NCBI RefSeq assembly: GCF_001428125.1
Contig: NZ_LMSM01000008.1
Span: 293,185-357,184, forward strand
Source of the DNA: Nocardioides sp. Soil774
GTDB lineage: Bacteria > Actinomycetota > Actinomycetes > Propionibacteriales > Nocardioidaceae
Direction of reading: 5' to 3'
Length of the DNA: 64,000 bases
In this document: piece after piece, positions 24,079 through 33,018 of the stretch
Layout: each line of letters begins with the position of its first letter
Numbering within the stretch: position 1 is the first letter of the stretch
Made by a program: the position numbers and the translations under genes
The notes under the pieces: generated by a model
Databases searched by the model: none
The model's input: only the letters and a program-made list of their open reading frames with translations
Told to the model about the DNA's origin: nothing

Positions 24079-27000
24079 ATGCCCCGTTCACGACGGCTCG
24101 CGGCCACCGCCGCGACCACCCTCCTCGCCGGCCTGCTGACCGCCACCGCGGTCGTCGGCACCGGCTCCGCCCACGCGGCAGCGGCAGGCGCTCCCGCCGC
24201 CGCGCGGTCCACGACCGTGGTGTCCGAGGGCACCGTCGGTGGCCTGGACGTCGAGAACTCCTTCGTCTCCGCCGTCGGTTGGGTCAAGCCCGGTGACACC
24301 TACCCCTCGCGGATCATCGTGCGCAACACCTCGCCCGCGACCGTGGACGGCGCGACCGTCACCGTGACCGCACCGGCGGGGAGCACGATCCTCCGCGCCG
24401 GGACCACCGACGTCGGCGCGGCGACGTACACCTGGCAGGTGGGCAGCCTGGCTGCGGGAGCCTCGCGCACGCTGGTCCTCGAGAGCCGCGCCGCCTCCCT
24501 GGACGAGCTGGCCACGGTGGTGTGGCGCGACCTGTCCACCAAGGCCACCGTCACCGTCGGCGCCGCGACGAAGGCGCTGACCAGCCACGGCCCCAAGGTC
24601 ATCCCGCCGGGCGAGGAGTACGACACCGCCCGCTACGGCGACCGCCCGTTCCCCGTGGTCCCGGTCGCCTACACCGACCGCGACTACATCGCGCACGACG
24701 CGACGCTCGACCAGGTCCTCAACGACCCGGCCAACCCGGGCTCGACCTTCAACCTCTACCAGGAGATGAGCCTGGGCCAGCTCTACCCCGAGGGCACCGT
24801 CCCCTCGACCGGCAAGGCGTCCGCCGACTTCAACTACGCCCCCGGGTTCCCCTTCAGCACGGTGCAGCCCGGCCAGACGTGCACGGGTGGTGTGACCTAC
24901 GCCGACAGCCCGGTCCCGGCCCGGGGCACGCCGCTCTACCCGCAGCGCATCGCCGACGGCGTCTACCAGCTCCCCGGCAACACGGCCTACTACGGCGCCG
25001 ACGCCAACGGCTCGGCCCTGACCGGCTCGCTCGCCGGCGTGGGCGCGCTCCAGGCCATCGACTCCGGCTGCGGACCGGCCGGCAAGCTCGTCCTCGACGC
25101 GGCCGCGATCGCCGACCCCGAGATCGACTACTCCGACTACGACACCGACAAGGACGGGGTCGTCGACTTCTTCATGGCCGTCTTCGCCGGCTGCGGGGGC
25201 AACGGCGCCTCGCAGCTGTCGGTCGCCGGGTGCCCGCAGGACTACGGCGTCGCGCCCTACGACAACGTCTGGCCGCACTCGTCGAGCCTGGAGTTCTACT
25301 ACTCCGACCCGAAGACCAACCTGCCCGGCTTCGCCACCGACGACCAGCTCAAGGACCTCGAGGGCCGTCCGCTCTGGTACACCGACACCACCTACTCCGA
25401 CATGACGACGACCGACAAGGGCGAGGACCTGAAGGTCTACGTGCGCATCGGCCCCTACAACGTCAACCCGGAGACCGCGATCGACGCCGCGAGCGTGATC
25501 TCGCACGAGTACGGCCACTCCCTCGGCCTGCCCGACTTCTACTCCACCGGAAGCCGCGAGACCTACGGCGACTGGAACCTGATGGCCACCGACAAGTCCC
25601 ACCACATCGACGCGTTCGGCCGCCAGGAGCTCGGCTGGGTGGTGCCGGAGGTGCTCGACTCCTCGCGCACCGAGACCGGCATCACCGACTCCAAGCAGGA
25701 CACCGACACGATCGCGTGGCAGCGGCCTGACGGGACGGCGTACACCCTCACCGAGGGACAGGACGGTGTCGGCCGGGTGCAGAACTCGCAGATGTACGTC
25801 GCCAAGCTCCCGGGCCGGGTCCTCCTCGACCCCGCCAAGTTCGACACCGGTGACATGGCGTCGGCGTCGCACACCTGGTGGTCGCGCTCGGGCAATGACT
25901 TCGGGTGCGCCAAGGACCCCGGCAAGGGTCACAACATCGACGTGGCCGTGCCCGAGGTGGCCTCGCTCCCCGCGGGCACGACCCTCACGGCCGACTTCAA
26001 GTCCATGTGGGACATCGAGTGGGACTACGACTACGGCTTCGTGCTCACCTCCACCGACGGCGGCCAGAGCTTCACCTCCCACCCCTCGGAGAAGGGCTAC
26101 ACCACCTCGAACACCGATCCGCTCGCCGGCAACCCCAACCAGAACGCCTGCCAGCAGGCCTTCGACAACGGGATCACCGGGACCTCGGGCTCCTACCAGG
26201 CCGGCTCCGAGGCCTTCGACCGCAAGGCCGGCAACACGCCCGACATGGTCTACCTCGCCGACAGCTACGACATCTCCGACCTCGTCGGCTCCGACAGCCC
26301 CGTGCTGCGCTTCAGCTATGCCACCGACCCCGGCCTGGCCCGGCCCGGCTGGTTCATCGACGACCTGAGGATCACCGCGACGCTCCCGGACGGCTCGACG
26401 CGCGAGATCTACGGCACCGACTTCGAGACCAGCGGCTCACCCGAGGACCCGCGCATCTTCAACGGCGGCTGCCGGGCCGACGGCCCCGGCGCCCAGTGCA
26501 CCCAGGGCTGGCAGTACGTCGCCGCGGGCGCGGAGGGACCCTCCGACCACGCCTACTACATGGAGATGCGCGACCGCTCCGGCTTCGACCTCGACGGCAA
26601 CGGACAGATCGACCGCGACCCCATCGCGTTCGCGTCCGGCTTCTACACCGCCTACACCGACGAGGCCCACGGCTACGGCAACGCCGGCACCGACGACCCG
26701 CCGGCGCAGTCGCCGCTCGACAGCCAGCCGGAGCCGGGCAGCAACACGCCCGACCTCTCCGACGCCGCCTGGACCGCAGCGCCCGGCGACTCGCACTTCT
26801 CCGACGGCGGTGCGGGATGGACCGACAACTACGCCGACCCGACCAGCGGGTCCGGCAACTGGGACTTCGACTACGACTGCCTGGGCTTCGACGTGCTCCG
26901 GATGACCGGCAACGGTGACGGCACAGTGGCCGGGGAGGGACCCGAGGCAGCCGATGGCGACCTCACCGGCGACGTGCGCTTCACCCTCGGCGCCGGGTGC

Positions 27001-27816
27001 GGCACCTTCGACTACGGCTACGGCGACGAGGTCCTGCCGGACGCCAACACGGCCCCGAAGGCCGTCGCCACCGCCACGCCGACGAGCACGTCGACCGGCA
27101 GCACCGTCACCCTGGACGCCTCCGCCAGCACCGACGCGGAGACCCCGGGCGCACTGACGTACTCGTGGGACCTCGGTGACGGGGGCACCACGAAGGACGC
27201 CGAGGGTGCGATGGTCCGGCACGCCTGGAACGAGCCGGGCACCTACGACGCCACCGTCACGGTCTCCGACGCTGCCGGGCTCACCGACCGCGCGACCGTC
27301 CGGGTGACCGTCGTCGCCGCCGGGACCACTCCCACTCCCGGCCCCACGCCCGGCCCCACTCCCGGCCCGGGTCCCGACCCGGTTCCGACCCCTGGCGGGA
27401 CCGACCAGCCCGAGCTCACCACCACGTCCGTGCCGCCGGCGGGGCTGACCCGGCGCCAGCCCTGCCAGGGCAGGGCCGTGGGGCACCTCGGCAGCTGGCG
27501 GGTGGTGCAGGGCCGCGCACCCGGCGGCAGCTACTGCGACAACGGCGGCACGCGCCAGGGGCGCGACGTTCTGCGGCTCGGCTTCCGTGGCGACGCGGTC
27601 GACGTCGTGTTCGGGCGGGCGCGACGCGGCGGCAGGGCGGTGCTCTTCGTCGACGGCGAGCGGGTGGGCACCCTCTCGTTCGCCGGCCGGCGGGACCGGC
27701 CCCACCTCGACCGGCACGCCGTCATCAGCGGCCTGGGCGACGGGCGCCCGCACCGCCTGCGCCTGGTCGTGAAGCGAGGACGGGCCTTCGTCGAGGGCTT
27801 CCGGACCCTCGGCTGA
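24079..27816 (+). CDS. Secreted M6 family (immune inhibitor A-like) metalloprotease with PKD domain
   Basis: 1245 residues. Signal peptide about 1-34 (ending SAHAAAAG), an N-terminal beta-rich propeptide-like region (about 45-165), then the M6 peptidase: zinc motif HEYGHSLGLPDFY (476-488) and GDWNLM, with calcium-type loop YDTDKDGVVDF upstream. A second half of beta-sandwich type (about 580-980, including carbohydrate/interaction-like FTSHPSEKGY) is followed by a PKD domain (about 988-1078), a Pro/Gly linker and a ~100-residue C-terminal domain. M6 enzymes are broad secreted proteases. No C-terminal anchor seen, so it is released. Absent from the conserved gene order known elsewhere, suggesting acquisition; flanked by twin hairpins. 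Confidence 0.92.
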   Translation: MPRSRRLAATAATTLLAGLLTATAVVGTGSAHAAAAGAPAAARSTTVVSEGTVGGLDVENSFVSAVGWVKPGDTYPSRIIVRNTSPATVDGATVTVTAPAGSTILRAGTTDVGAATYTWQVGSLAAGASRTLVLESRAASLDELATVVWRDLSTKATVTVGAATKALTSHGPKVIPPGEEYDTARYGDRPFPVVPVAYTDRDYIAHDATLDQVLNDPANPGSTFNLYQEMSLGQLYPEGTVPSTGKASADFNYAPGFPFSTVQPGQTCTGGVTYADSPVPARGTPLYPQRIADGVYQLPGNTAYYGADANGSALTGSLAGVGALQAIDSGCGPAGKLVLDAAAIADPEIDYSDYDTDKDGVVDFFMAVFAGCGGNGASQLSVAGCPQDYGVAPYDNVWPHSSSLEFYYSDPKTNLPGFATDDQLKDLEGRPLWYTDTTYSDMTTTDKGEDLKVYVRIGPYNVNPETAIDAASVISHEYGHSLGLPDFYSTGSRETYGDWNLMATDKSHHIDAFGRQELGWVVPEVLDSSRTETGITDSKQDTDTIAWQRPDGTAYTLTEGQDGVGRVQNSQMYVAKLPGRVLLDPAKFDTGDMASASHTWWSRSGNDFGCAKDPGKGHNIDVAVPEVASLPAGTTLTADFKSMWDIEWDYDYGFVLTSTDGGQSFTSHPSEKGYTTSNTDPLAGNPNQNACQQAFDNGITGTSGSYQAGSEAFDRKAGNTPDMVYLADSYDISDLVGSDSPVLRFSYATDPGLARPGWFIDDLRITATLPDGSTREIYGTDFETSGSPEDPRIFNGGCRADGPGAQCTQGWQYVAAGAEGPSDHAYYMEMRDRSGFDLDGNGQIDRDPIAFASGFYTAYTDEAHGYGNAGTDDPPAQSPLDSQPEPGSNTPDLSDAAWTAAPGDSHFSDGGAGWTDNYADPTSGSGNWDFDYDCLGFDVLRMTGNGDGTVAGEGPEAADGDLTGDVRFTLGAGCGTFDYGYGDEVLPDANTAPKAVATATPTSTSTGSTVTLDASASTDAETPGALTYSWDLGDGGTTKDAEGAMVRHAWNEPGTYDATVTVSDAAGLTDRATVRVTVVAAGTTPTPGPTPGPTPGPGPDPVPTPGGTDQPELTTTSVPPAGLTRRQPCQGRAVGHLGSWRVVQGRAPGGSYCDNGGTRQGRDVLRLGFRGDAVDVVFGRARRGGRAVLFVDGERVGTLSFAGRRDRPHLDRHAVISGLGDGRPHRLRLVVKRGRAFVEGFRTLG

Positions 27817-27844
27817 GGCCGGCCCCGACCCGGTCGGCTCGGGG

Positions 27845-27879
27845 GCGGCCCCGCAGGTCCACGCGACCTGCGGGGCCGC
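27845..27879. terminator. 15-bp terminator hairpin between the M6 and tetR genes
   Basis: GCGGCCCCGCAGGTC (27845-27859) and GACCTGCGGGGCCGC (27865-27879), 5-nt loop. Nearly identical to the hairpin after ino1. Bidirectional, between convergent genes. Confidence 0.8.
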
Positions 27880-27886
27880 CGCCGGG

Positions 27887-28450
27887 TCAGGCGGTCGCGG
27901 CCGCCACGAGCAGGCGAGCGGTGGCCCGGGCGTCCTCGGCCACGCGCGGGTCGGCCGAGAGGGCACCGTCGGCCAGCCCGCCGTCGAGCAGCAGGGTCAG
28001 GGTCCGCGCCAGGCCGGCCGGGTCGGCGGCACCCGCCTGGTCCGCCAGGTCGGCGACCCAGGTGCGCACCGACTCCTTGTGCGCGACCGTGCGCTGGTGC
28101 ACCGCGGTGCCCGGCACCGACTCGGCGGCGGCGTTGATGAAGGCACAGCCGCGGTAGCCCTCGCGCCGGCACGCGCTCGCGAGCGCGTCGAACATGCCGA
28201 CCAGCTGCTCGCCGGGGGCGTCGCCCGCCGCCCGCGCGGCGTCGCGCAGCTGGCCGCTCCAGATCGTGTCGACCTTGTCGAGGTAGGCCAGGACCAGCTC
28301 GTCCTTGGCCGGGAAGTGCTTGTAGAAGGTCGCCTTCGCGACCCCCGACTCGGCGATGATCAGGTCCACGCCCACCGCGCGGATCCCCCGGGCGTAGAAC
28401 AGCGCGAACGCGGTCTGGAGGATGCGGTCACGGGCGGGGACGACGGCCAT
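27887..28450 (-). CDS. TetR-family transcriptional repressor
   Basis: 187 residues. HTH in ILQTAFALFYARGIRAVGVDLIIAESGVAKATFYKHFPAKDELV (about 9-52; quoted in pieces here as GIRAVGVDLI, GVAKATFYKHF), the TetR signature. The C-terminal domain with CAFINAAAE and the TetR_C tail is ligand-binding. Divergent from the oxidoreductase gene, with two palindromic sites between; it is likely autoregulated and controls that gene. Ligand unknown. Confidence 0.93.
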   Translation of the reverse strand: MAVVPARDRILQTAFALFYARGIRAVGVDLIIAESGVAKATFYKHFPAKDELVLAYLDKVDTIWSGQLRDAARAAGDAPGEQLVGMFDALASACRREGYRGCAFINAAAESVPGTAVHQRTVAHKESVRTWVADLADQAGAADPAGLARTLTLLLDGGLADGALSADPRVAEDARATARLLVAAATA

Positions 28451-28460
28451 GGGTTGATGG

Positions 28461-28474
28461 TAGACAGATCTGTC
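28461..28474. promoter_or_regulatory. TetR operator 1
   Basis: AGACAGATCTGTCT, a perfect 14-bp palindrome 11 bp upstream of the tetR start. Confidence 0.65.
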
Positions 28475-28491
28475 TGCTAACGTCCACCTCG

Positions 28492-28512
28492 AGGCAGACA
28501 GACCTGTCTGCC
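28492..28512. promoter_or_regulatory. TetR operator 2
   Basis: GGCAGACAG-GAC-CTGTCTGCC, 9-bp arms. Shares the CAGACAG/CTGTCTG core with operator 1 and lies 20 bp before the oxidoreductase ATG. Two sites 35 bp apart, one per divergent gene. Confidence 0.65.
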
Positions 28513-28531
28513 CTGGACGAAGGAATCACTC

Positions 28532-29209
28532 ATGGACATCGCAGTGCTCGGCACCGGCATGGTCGGCCAGGCCCTCGCCGGCGGCCTTACCCGGCTCGGC
28601 CACTCCGTCACCGTCGGCACGCGTGACCCCGGGGCCACGCTCGCCCGCACCGAACCCGACGGCATGGGCAACCCGCCCTTCGCCGCCTGGCACGCCGAGC
28701 ACGCCGACGTCGCGCTCGCGACGTACGCCGATGCCGCCGCGGGCGCCGAGCTCGTGGTGCTGGCCGGCAACGGGTCCGCGGCCCTCGACATGCTCACCGC
28801 CGCCGGGGCCGAGGCCCTCGACGGCGTGGTGCTGCTCGACATCTCCAACCCCCTCGACTTCTCCGCCGGCTTCCCGCCGAGCCTCTTCGTCAAGGACACC
28901 GACTCCCTGGGCGAGCGCATCCAGGCGAGCTTCCCCGGCCTGCGGGTCGTGAAGTCGCTCAACACGCTCACCGCGCCGCTGATGGTCGATCCCAGCCTGC
29001 TCGGGGAGCCGAGCACCGTCTTCGTCTCCGGCGACGACCCGGCGGCCAAGGCCCTGGTGACCGAGATCCTGACCGGCTTCGGCCACACCGACGTGATCGA
29101 CCTCGGCGGCATCGAGACCGCGCGCGGCACCGAGATGCTGCTGCCGCTGTGGCTGCGCACCATGGGCGCCCTCGGCACCGGGATGTTCAACTTCCGGGTC
29201 GTGCGCTGA
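28532..29209 (+). CDS. NAD(P)-binding oxidoreductase, F420-dependent NADP reductase-like
   Basis: 225 residues. Rossmann motif AVLGTGMVGQALAGGLTRLGH with VTVGTRDPG (residues 4-34) resembles NADPH:F420 oxidoreductase; DISNPLDFSAGFPPSLFVKDTDSLGERIQ and VKSLNTLTAPLMV are the family's middle motifs. The terminal region is typical of short members acting on small electrophiles or as quinone/F420 reductases. Its ATG follows AAGGAAT. Divergent from and presumably repressed by TetR at 27887. Substrate unknown. Confidence 0.78.
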   Translation: MDIAVLGTGMVGQALAGGLTRLGHSVTVGTRDPGATLARTEPDGMGNPPFAAWHAEHADVALATYADAAAGAELVVLAGNGSAALDMLTAAGAEALDGVVLLDISNPLDFSAGFPPSLFVKDTDSLGERIQASFPGLRVVKSLNTLTAPLMVDPSLLGEPSTVFVSGDDPAAKALVTEILTGFGHTDVIDLGGIETARGTEMLLPLWLRTMGALGTGMFNFRVVR

Positions 29210-29219
29210 GCCGGGGCGC

Positions 29220-30671
29220 TCAGCCCTGGCGGGCCGCCCACCAGGCCCGGAGCGCGGCCTCGGCCTCCTCGGGCGACTTCGGCCCCTCGTCCATGCGCAG
29301 CTCGAGCAGGAACGCGTAGGCCTCGCCGACCTCACGACCGGGACCGATCCCCAGGATCGTCATGATCTGGTTGCCGTCGAGGTCGGGCCGGATGGAGGCC
29401 AGCTCCTCCTCCTCACCGAGCCGCGCGATGCGCTCCTCGAGCGAGTCATAGGTGCGGCGCAGCCGGTCGGCCTTGCGCTGGTTGCGCGTCGTGCAGTCCG
29501 CGCGGGTGAGGATGTGCAGGCGCTCGAGCTGGTCGCCGGCGTCGCGGACGTAGCGACGTACGGCGCTGTCGGTCCACTCGCCGGAGCCGTAGCCGTGGAA
29601 GCGCAGATGGAGCTCCACCAGGGTGGAGACCGCGTCGATGTCGGCGTTGGAGAAGCGCAGCGCCTTCATCCGCTTGCGGGTGAGCTTGGCGCCCACGACG
29701 TCGTGGTGGTGGAAGGTGACGGTCCCGCCGGCCTCGAAGCGACGCGTGCGCGGCTTGCCGACGTCGTGCATGAGCGCTGCGAACCGCGAGACGAAGTCGG
29801 GCCCGCCGCCGAGGCGGTGCTCGAGGTCGATCGACTGCTCCAGCACCGTGAGGGTGTGCTCGTAGACGTCCTTGTGGCGGTGGTGCTCGTCGCGCTCGAG
29901 CGCGAGCGCCGGGAGCTCGGGGAGCACGTGCGCGGCCAGGCCCGTCTCCACCAGCAGGGTCAGGCCCAGGCGCGGGTGGGGTGCGCAGACGAGCTTCACC
30001 AGCTCGTCGCGCACGCGCTCGGCCGAGATGATCTCGATGCGACCGGCCATCGCGGTCATCGCCGCGACCACGTCGGGGGCGACGGTGAAGCCGAGCTGGG
30101 CGGCGAACCGGGCGGCGCGCATCATCCGCAGCGGGTCGTCGGAGAAGGAGTCCTCGGGGGTGCCGGGGGTGCGGAGCACGCGCTCGGCGAGGTCGACGAT
30201 CCCGCCGAACGGGTCGACGAACTCCCGGCTCGGCACCCGCACGGCCATCGAGTTCACCGAGAAGTCGCGTCGGCCCAGGTCGCCGGCGAGGGTCTCGCCG
30301 AAGGAGACGTCGGGGTTGCGTGAGGACGGGTCGTAGGTCTCGGAGCGGTAGGTGGTGATCTCGACCTGCCACGGACCCTTGCGGCACCCGATGGTGCCGA
30401 ACTCGCGGCCCATGTCCCACACCGCGTCGGCCCACCCCTTGACGAGCCGCTCGGTGACGTCGGGGTGCGCGGAGGTGGTGAAGTCGAGGTCGTTCTGCAG
30501 CCGCCCGATCATCGCGTCGCGCACCGGGCCGCCCACCAGCGCGAGCTCCTCGCCGGCGTCGGCGAACAGCGCACCGAGCTCGTCGATCACCGAGCCGATG
30601 CGCGTCAGCTCGGTGGCGACGCGGCTCTGAATCTCGACGATCGTGAGGGGCTGCAGGGCGACGTCGGACAC
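29220..30671 (-). CDS. pcnA: CCA tRNA nucleotidyltransferase
   Basis: 483 residues. Class II nucleotidyltransferase: LVGGPVRDAMIG (47-52 GGPVRD) and NDLDFTT (catalytic Asp61/Asp63), the flexible RRDFSVNSMAV motif, then an HD domain (MHDVGKPRTR) C-terminal, the actinobacterial arrangement. It adds or repairs the 3' CCA of tRNAs; notably tRNA-Ile here lacks an encoded CCA. The annotated symbol follows the Mtb and Streptomyces usage. It starts with GTG and is divergent from the DUF6049 gene. Confidence 0.93.
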   Translation of the reverse strand: MSDVALQPLTIVEIQSRVATELTRIGSVIDELGALFADAGEELALVGGPVRDAMIGRLQNDLDFTTSAHPDVTERLVKGWADAVWDMGREFGTIGCRKGPWQVEITTYRSETYDPSSRNPDVSFGETLAGDLGRRDFSVNSMAVRVPSREFVDPFGGIVDLAERVLRTPGTPEDSFSDDPLRMMRAARFAAQLGFTVAPDVVAAMTAMAGRIEIISAERVRDELVKLVCAPHPRLGLTLLVETGLAAHVLPELPALALERDEHHRHKDVYEHTLTVLEQSIDLEHRLGGGPDFVSRFAALMHDVGKPRTRRFEAGGTVTFHHHDVVGAKLTRKRMKALRFSNADIDAVSTLVELHLRFHGYGSGEWTDSAVRRYVRDAGDQLERLHILTRADCTTRNQRKADRLRRTYDSLEERIARLGEEEELASIRPDLDGNQIMTILGIGPGREVGEAYAFLLELRMDEGPKSPEEAEAALRAWWAARQG

Positions 30672-30738
30672 GACAGGCCAGTCTACGTGTCGGCCCGGGG
30701 AGCCGAGAGTCCGGCGCAGCGCAGGCTCACTGGTCCTC

Positions 30739-30744
30739 TAGCAT
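30739..30744 (+). promoter_or_regulatory. -10 element TAGCAT for leaderless DUF6049 gene
   Basis: TAGCAT ends 6 nt before GTG at 30751. Confidence 0.4.
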
Positions 30745-30750
30745 CGGTGC

Positions 30751-33018
30751 GTGCCCCACCCGTCGTCGTTCCGTGCTGCCCTGGCGGGGCTCCTGACCCT
30801 CGGCGCCACCGCGAGCCTGGTCTGCACCGGGCTCGTCCCGCCTGCCGCGGCGACCCCCGCCGAGGACCCCGACCCCCTCGTCGTCCACATCGACACGATC
30901 AGTCCCGAGCTGCCCCGGAAGGGCGACGTCAGCATCACCGGCACGGTGACCAACGTCAGCGACGACACCTTCACCCGCGTCAACCTGCACGCCTTCTCCT
31001 CCCAGGACCCGCTCCTCGACGCCACCGCGCTGCGGGCGTCCGCTGCTCTCGACCCGAGCGTCGACGTCGGCCCGCGGGTGACGGTGCCCGGCACCTTCGA
31101 CACCGTCGACGAGCTGGCGCCGGGCGAGACGGCCTCGTTCAGCGACTCGGTGCCGGTCGAGCTGCTCGGGATCCCCGACCAGGAGGGCGTCTACTGGATC
31201 GGCATCCACGCGCTGGGTGACGGCGCCGTGCCGCGCGACACGGTGGCCGACGGGCGCGCCCGCACGTTCATCCCGCGGCGTCCGTCCGGCGACGGTGTGC
31301 AGGAGGCCTCGGTCATCCTCTCGGTGCGCAGCCGCGTCTGGTACGACGAGGACGGACGCATCAGCGGTGGGGAGCGGTGGCTACGGCGTCTCGAGGAGGG
31401 CGGCAGCCTCGACGGCGTCCTCGACATGGCCGACTCGGCGGACGGTACGCCGTACAGCTGGCTGGTCGACCCCGCCGTGCTGGTCGCCCTGGTGCGGCTG
31501 GCCCATGGCAACCCCGCGCGCAGCATCGGCCCCGACACCACCGTGCCGGGACAGGAGCCCACCCCGACCGAGACCCCGACCGACGCACCCGCGACCGAGG
31601 GCACGCAGGCGCCGGGCAGCCTGACCCCGCCGCCGTCGACGGAGTCGCACGAGGGCGAGGGCTCGAGTGACGTCGACGAGGCGGTGTCCGCGGCGGCCGG
31701 AGCGTGGATCCAACGCTTCGTCACCCTCGCCGGCGACCAGCCGGTGCTGACGCTGCCCTTCGGTGACCTCGACGTCTCCGCGGCCGTGCGCAACGACCCG
31801 ACCCGCTTCACCGAGGCGATGGCCCGCAGCGCCCAGGTCATGTCCGACCTGGGCCTCCCGACCCGACCCACGGTGGCGCCGACCGACGACCTGCTGAGCC
31901 CGGAGGCCATCGCCGCGACGCCCGACGACGCGCTCGTGCTGATCGGCGACAACGCGTTCGCGCTGCCGCCCGAAGCCCCCACCTCGGTGGTCCGGATGCT
32001 CGGCCACGACGTCGTGGTGACCAGCACCGGGGCCGAGGCCGGTGGCCCCGGCCCGACCGCGGCCACCGACCCGCTCGCCCTGCGCCAGCGCCTGCTCAGC
32101 GAGGCCGCCCTGCGCCTGCGCGACGACAACACCGCGCCGCTCGTGGTGACGCTGCCCACCGTGTGGCGCGGGGAGGACGCCGCCACCTTCTTCCAGCGCC
32201 TCGACCGGCCGTGGCTCGACGTGGTCCCGGTCGAGGCCGTGGCCGCCCGCACCCCGGTCGGGGTGCCGGCCTCGAGGCTGCTCTACTCCGACACCGACCG
32301 CGACGCCGAGCTCGATGCGGCGAGCTTCGCCGCCGCGACCCGGGCCACGGCCGCCTCGACGCTGCTGGAGCAGGTGCTCACCCTCCAGACCACCATCGAG
32401 CAGCAGGTCCGCGACGAGGTGCTGGTGAGCCTGTCCGAGCAGCACCGGGAGCGTCCGCGACTCGCGATCCGGGCGGCGGGCCGGGTGGAGCAGGCCCTCC
32501 AGGACGACCTGGGCCGGATCAGCATCGAGGCACCGACGGCCGTCACCCTGTCGAGCGACTCGGGGCCCTTCGGCGCCACGCTCGTCAACGGCCTCGACCA
32601 GCCCGTGACCGTGCAGGTCCGCACCACGACCGACGGCGAGCTGAGCGTCACCGGCGACGGCGAACGCCGGCTCGGCCCGCGGGCCCGCAGCGTCCTGCGC
32701 TACAAGGCCACCAGCTCCCAGGCCGGGGTGCACAGCGTGCGACTGGTCGTCACGAGCGTGGACGGCACGCCCCTCGGCTCCAGCGACGTGCTCCCGATCC
32801 GGGCCGCTCGGGTGAGCGCGCTGATCTGGATCGTGATGGCCCTCGGTGCCCTCGTGCTGTTCGGGATGATCGGCTACCGGCTGCCCGGTCAGATCCGACA
32901 GCGTCGCGCCGAGCTGGCTGCTGCGGAGCAGGCCGAGGCAGCAGCCCCCGCGGACACCACCACCCCGACCGACCTCCCGGCCGACCTCCCGGCCGACCCC
33001 GCCCCGGGCCGCGCATGA
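30751..33018 (+). CDS. DUF6049 family secreted, membrane-anchored protein
   Basis: 755 residues. Signal peptide about 1-32, a long extracytoplasmic region and a single C-terminal helix (about 690-712, ALIWIVMALGALVLFGMIGYR) followed by a basic then acidic cytoplasmic tail. This family occupies the slot of Mtb Rv3909 between pcnA and murJ. A Thr/Pro-rich insert lies near 265-300. It may act in cell-envelope assembly with MurJ, whose ATG overlaps its stop by 4 bp; the precise role is unknown to me. Confidence 0.85.
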   Translation: MPHPSSFRAALAGLLTLGATASLVCTGLVPPAAATPAEDPDPLVVHIDTISPELPRKGDVSITGTVTNVSDDTFTRVNLHAFSSQDPLLDATALRASAALDPSVDVGPRVTVPGTFDTVDELAPGETASFSDSVPVELLGIPDQEGVYWIGIHALGDGAVPRDTVADGRARTFIPRRPSGDGVQEASVILSVRSRVWYDEDGRISGGERWLRRLEEGGSLDGVLDMADSADGTPYSWLVDPAVLVALVRLAHGNPARSIGPDTTVPGQEPTPTETPTDAPATEGTQAPGSLTPPPSTESHEGEGSSDVDEAVSAAAGAWIQRFVTLAGDQPVLTLPFGDLDVSAAVRNDPTRFTEAMARSAQVMSDLGLPTRPTVAPTDDLLSPEAIAATPDDALVLIGDNAFALPPEAPTSVVRMLGHDVVVTSTGAEAGGPGPTAATDPLALRQRLLSEAALRLRDDNTAPLVVTLPTVWRGEDAATFFQRLDRPWLDVVPVEAVAARTPVGVPASRLLYSDTDRDAELDAASFAAATRATAASTLLEQVLTLQTTIEQQVRDEVLVSLSEQHRERPRLAIRAAGRVEQALQDDLGRISIEAPTAVTLSSDSGPFGATLVNGLDQPVTVQVRTTTDGELSVTGDGERRLGPRARSVLRYKATSSQAGVHSVRLVVTSVDGTPLGSSDVLPIRAARVSALIWIVMALGALVLFGMIGYRLPGQIRQRRAELAAAEQAEAAAPADTTTPTDLPADLPADPAPGRA

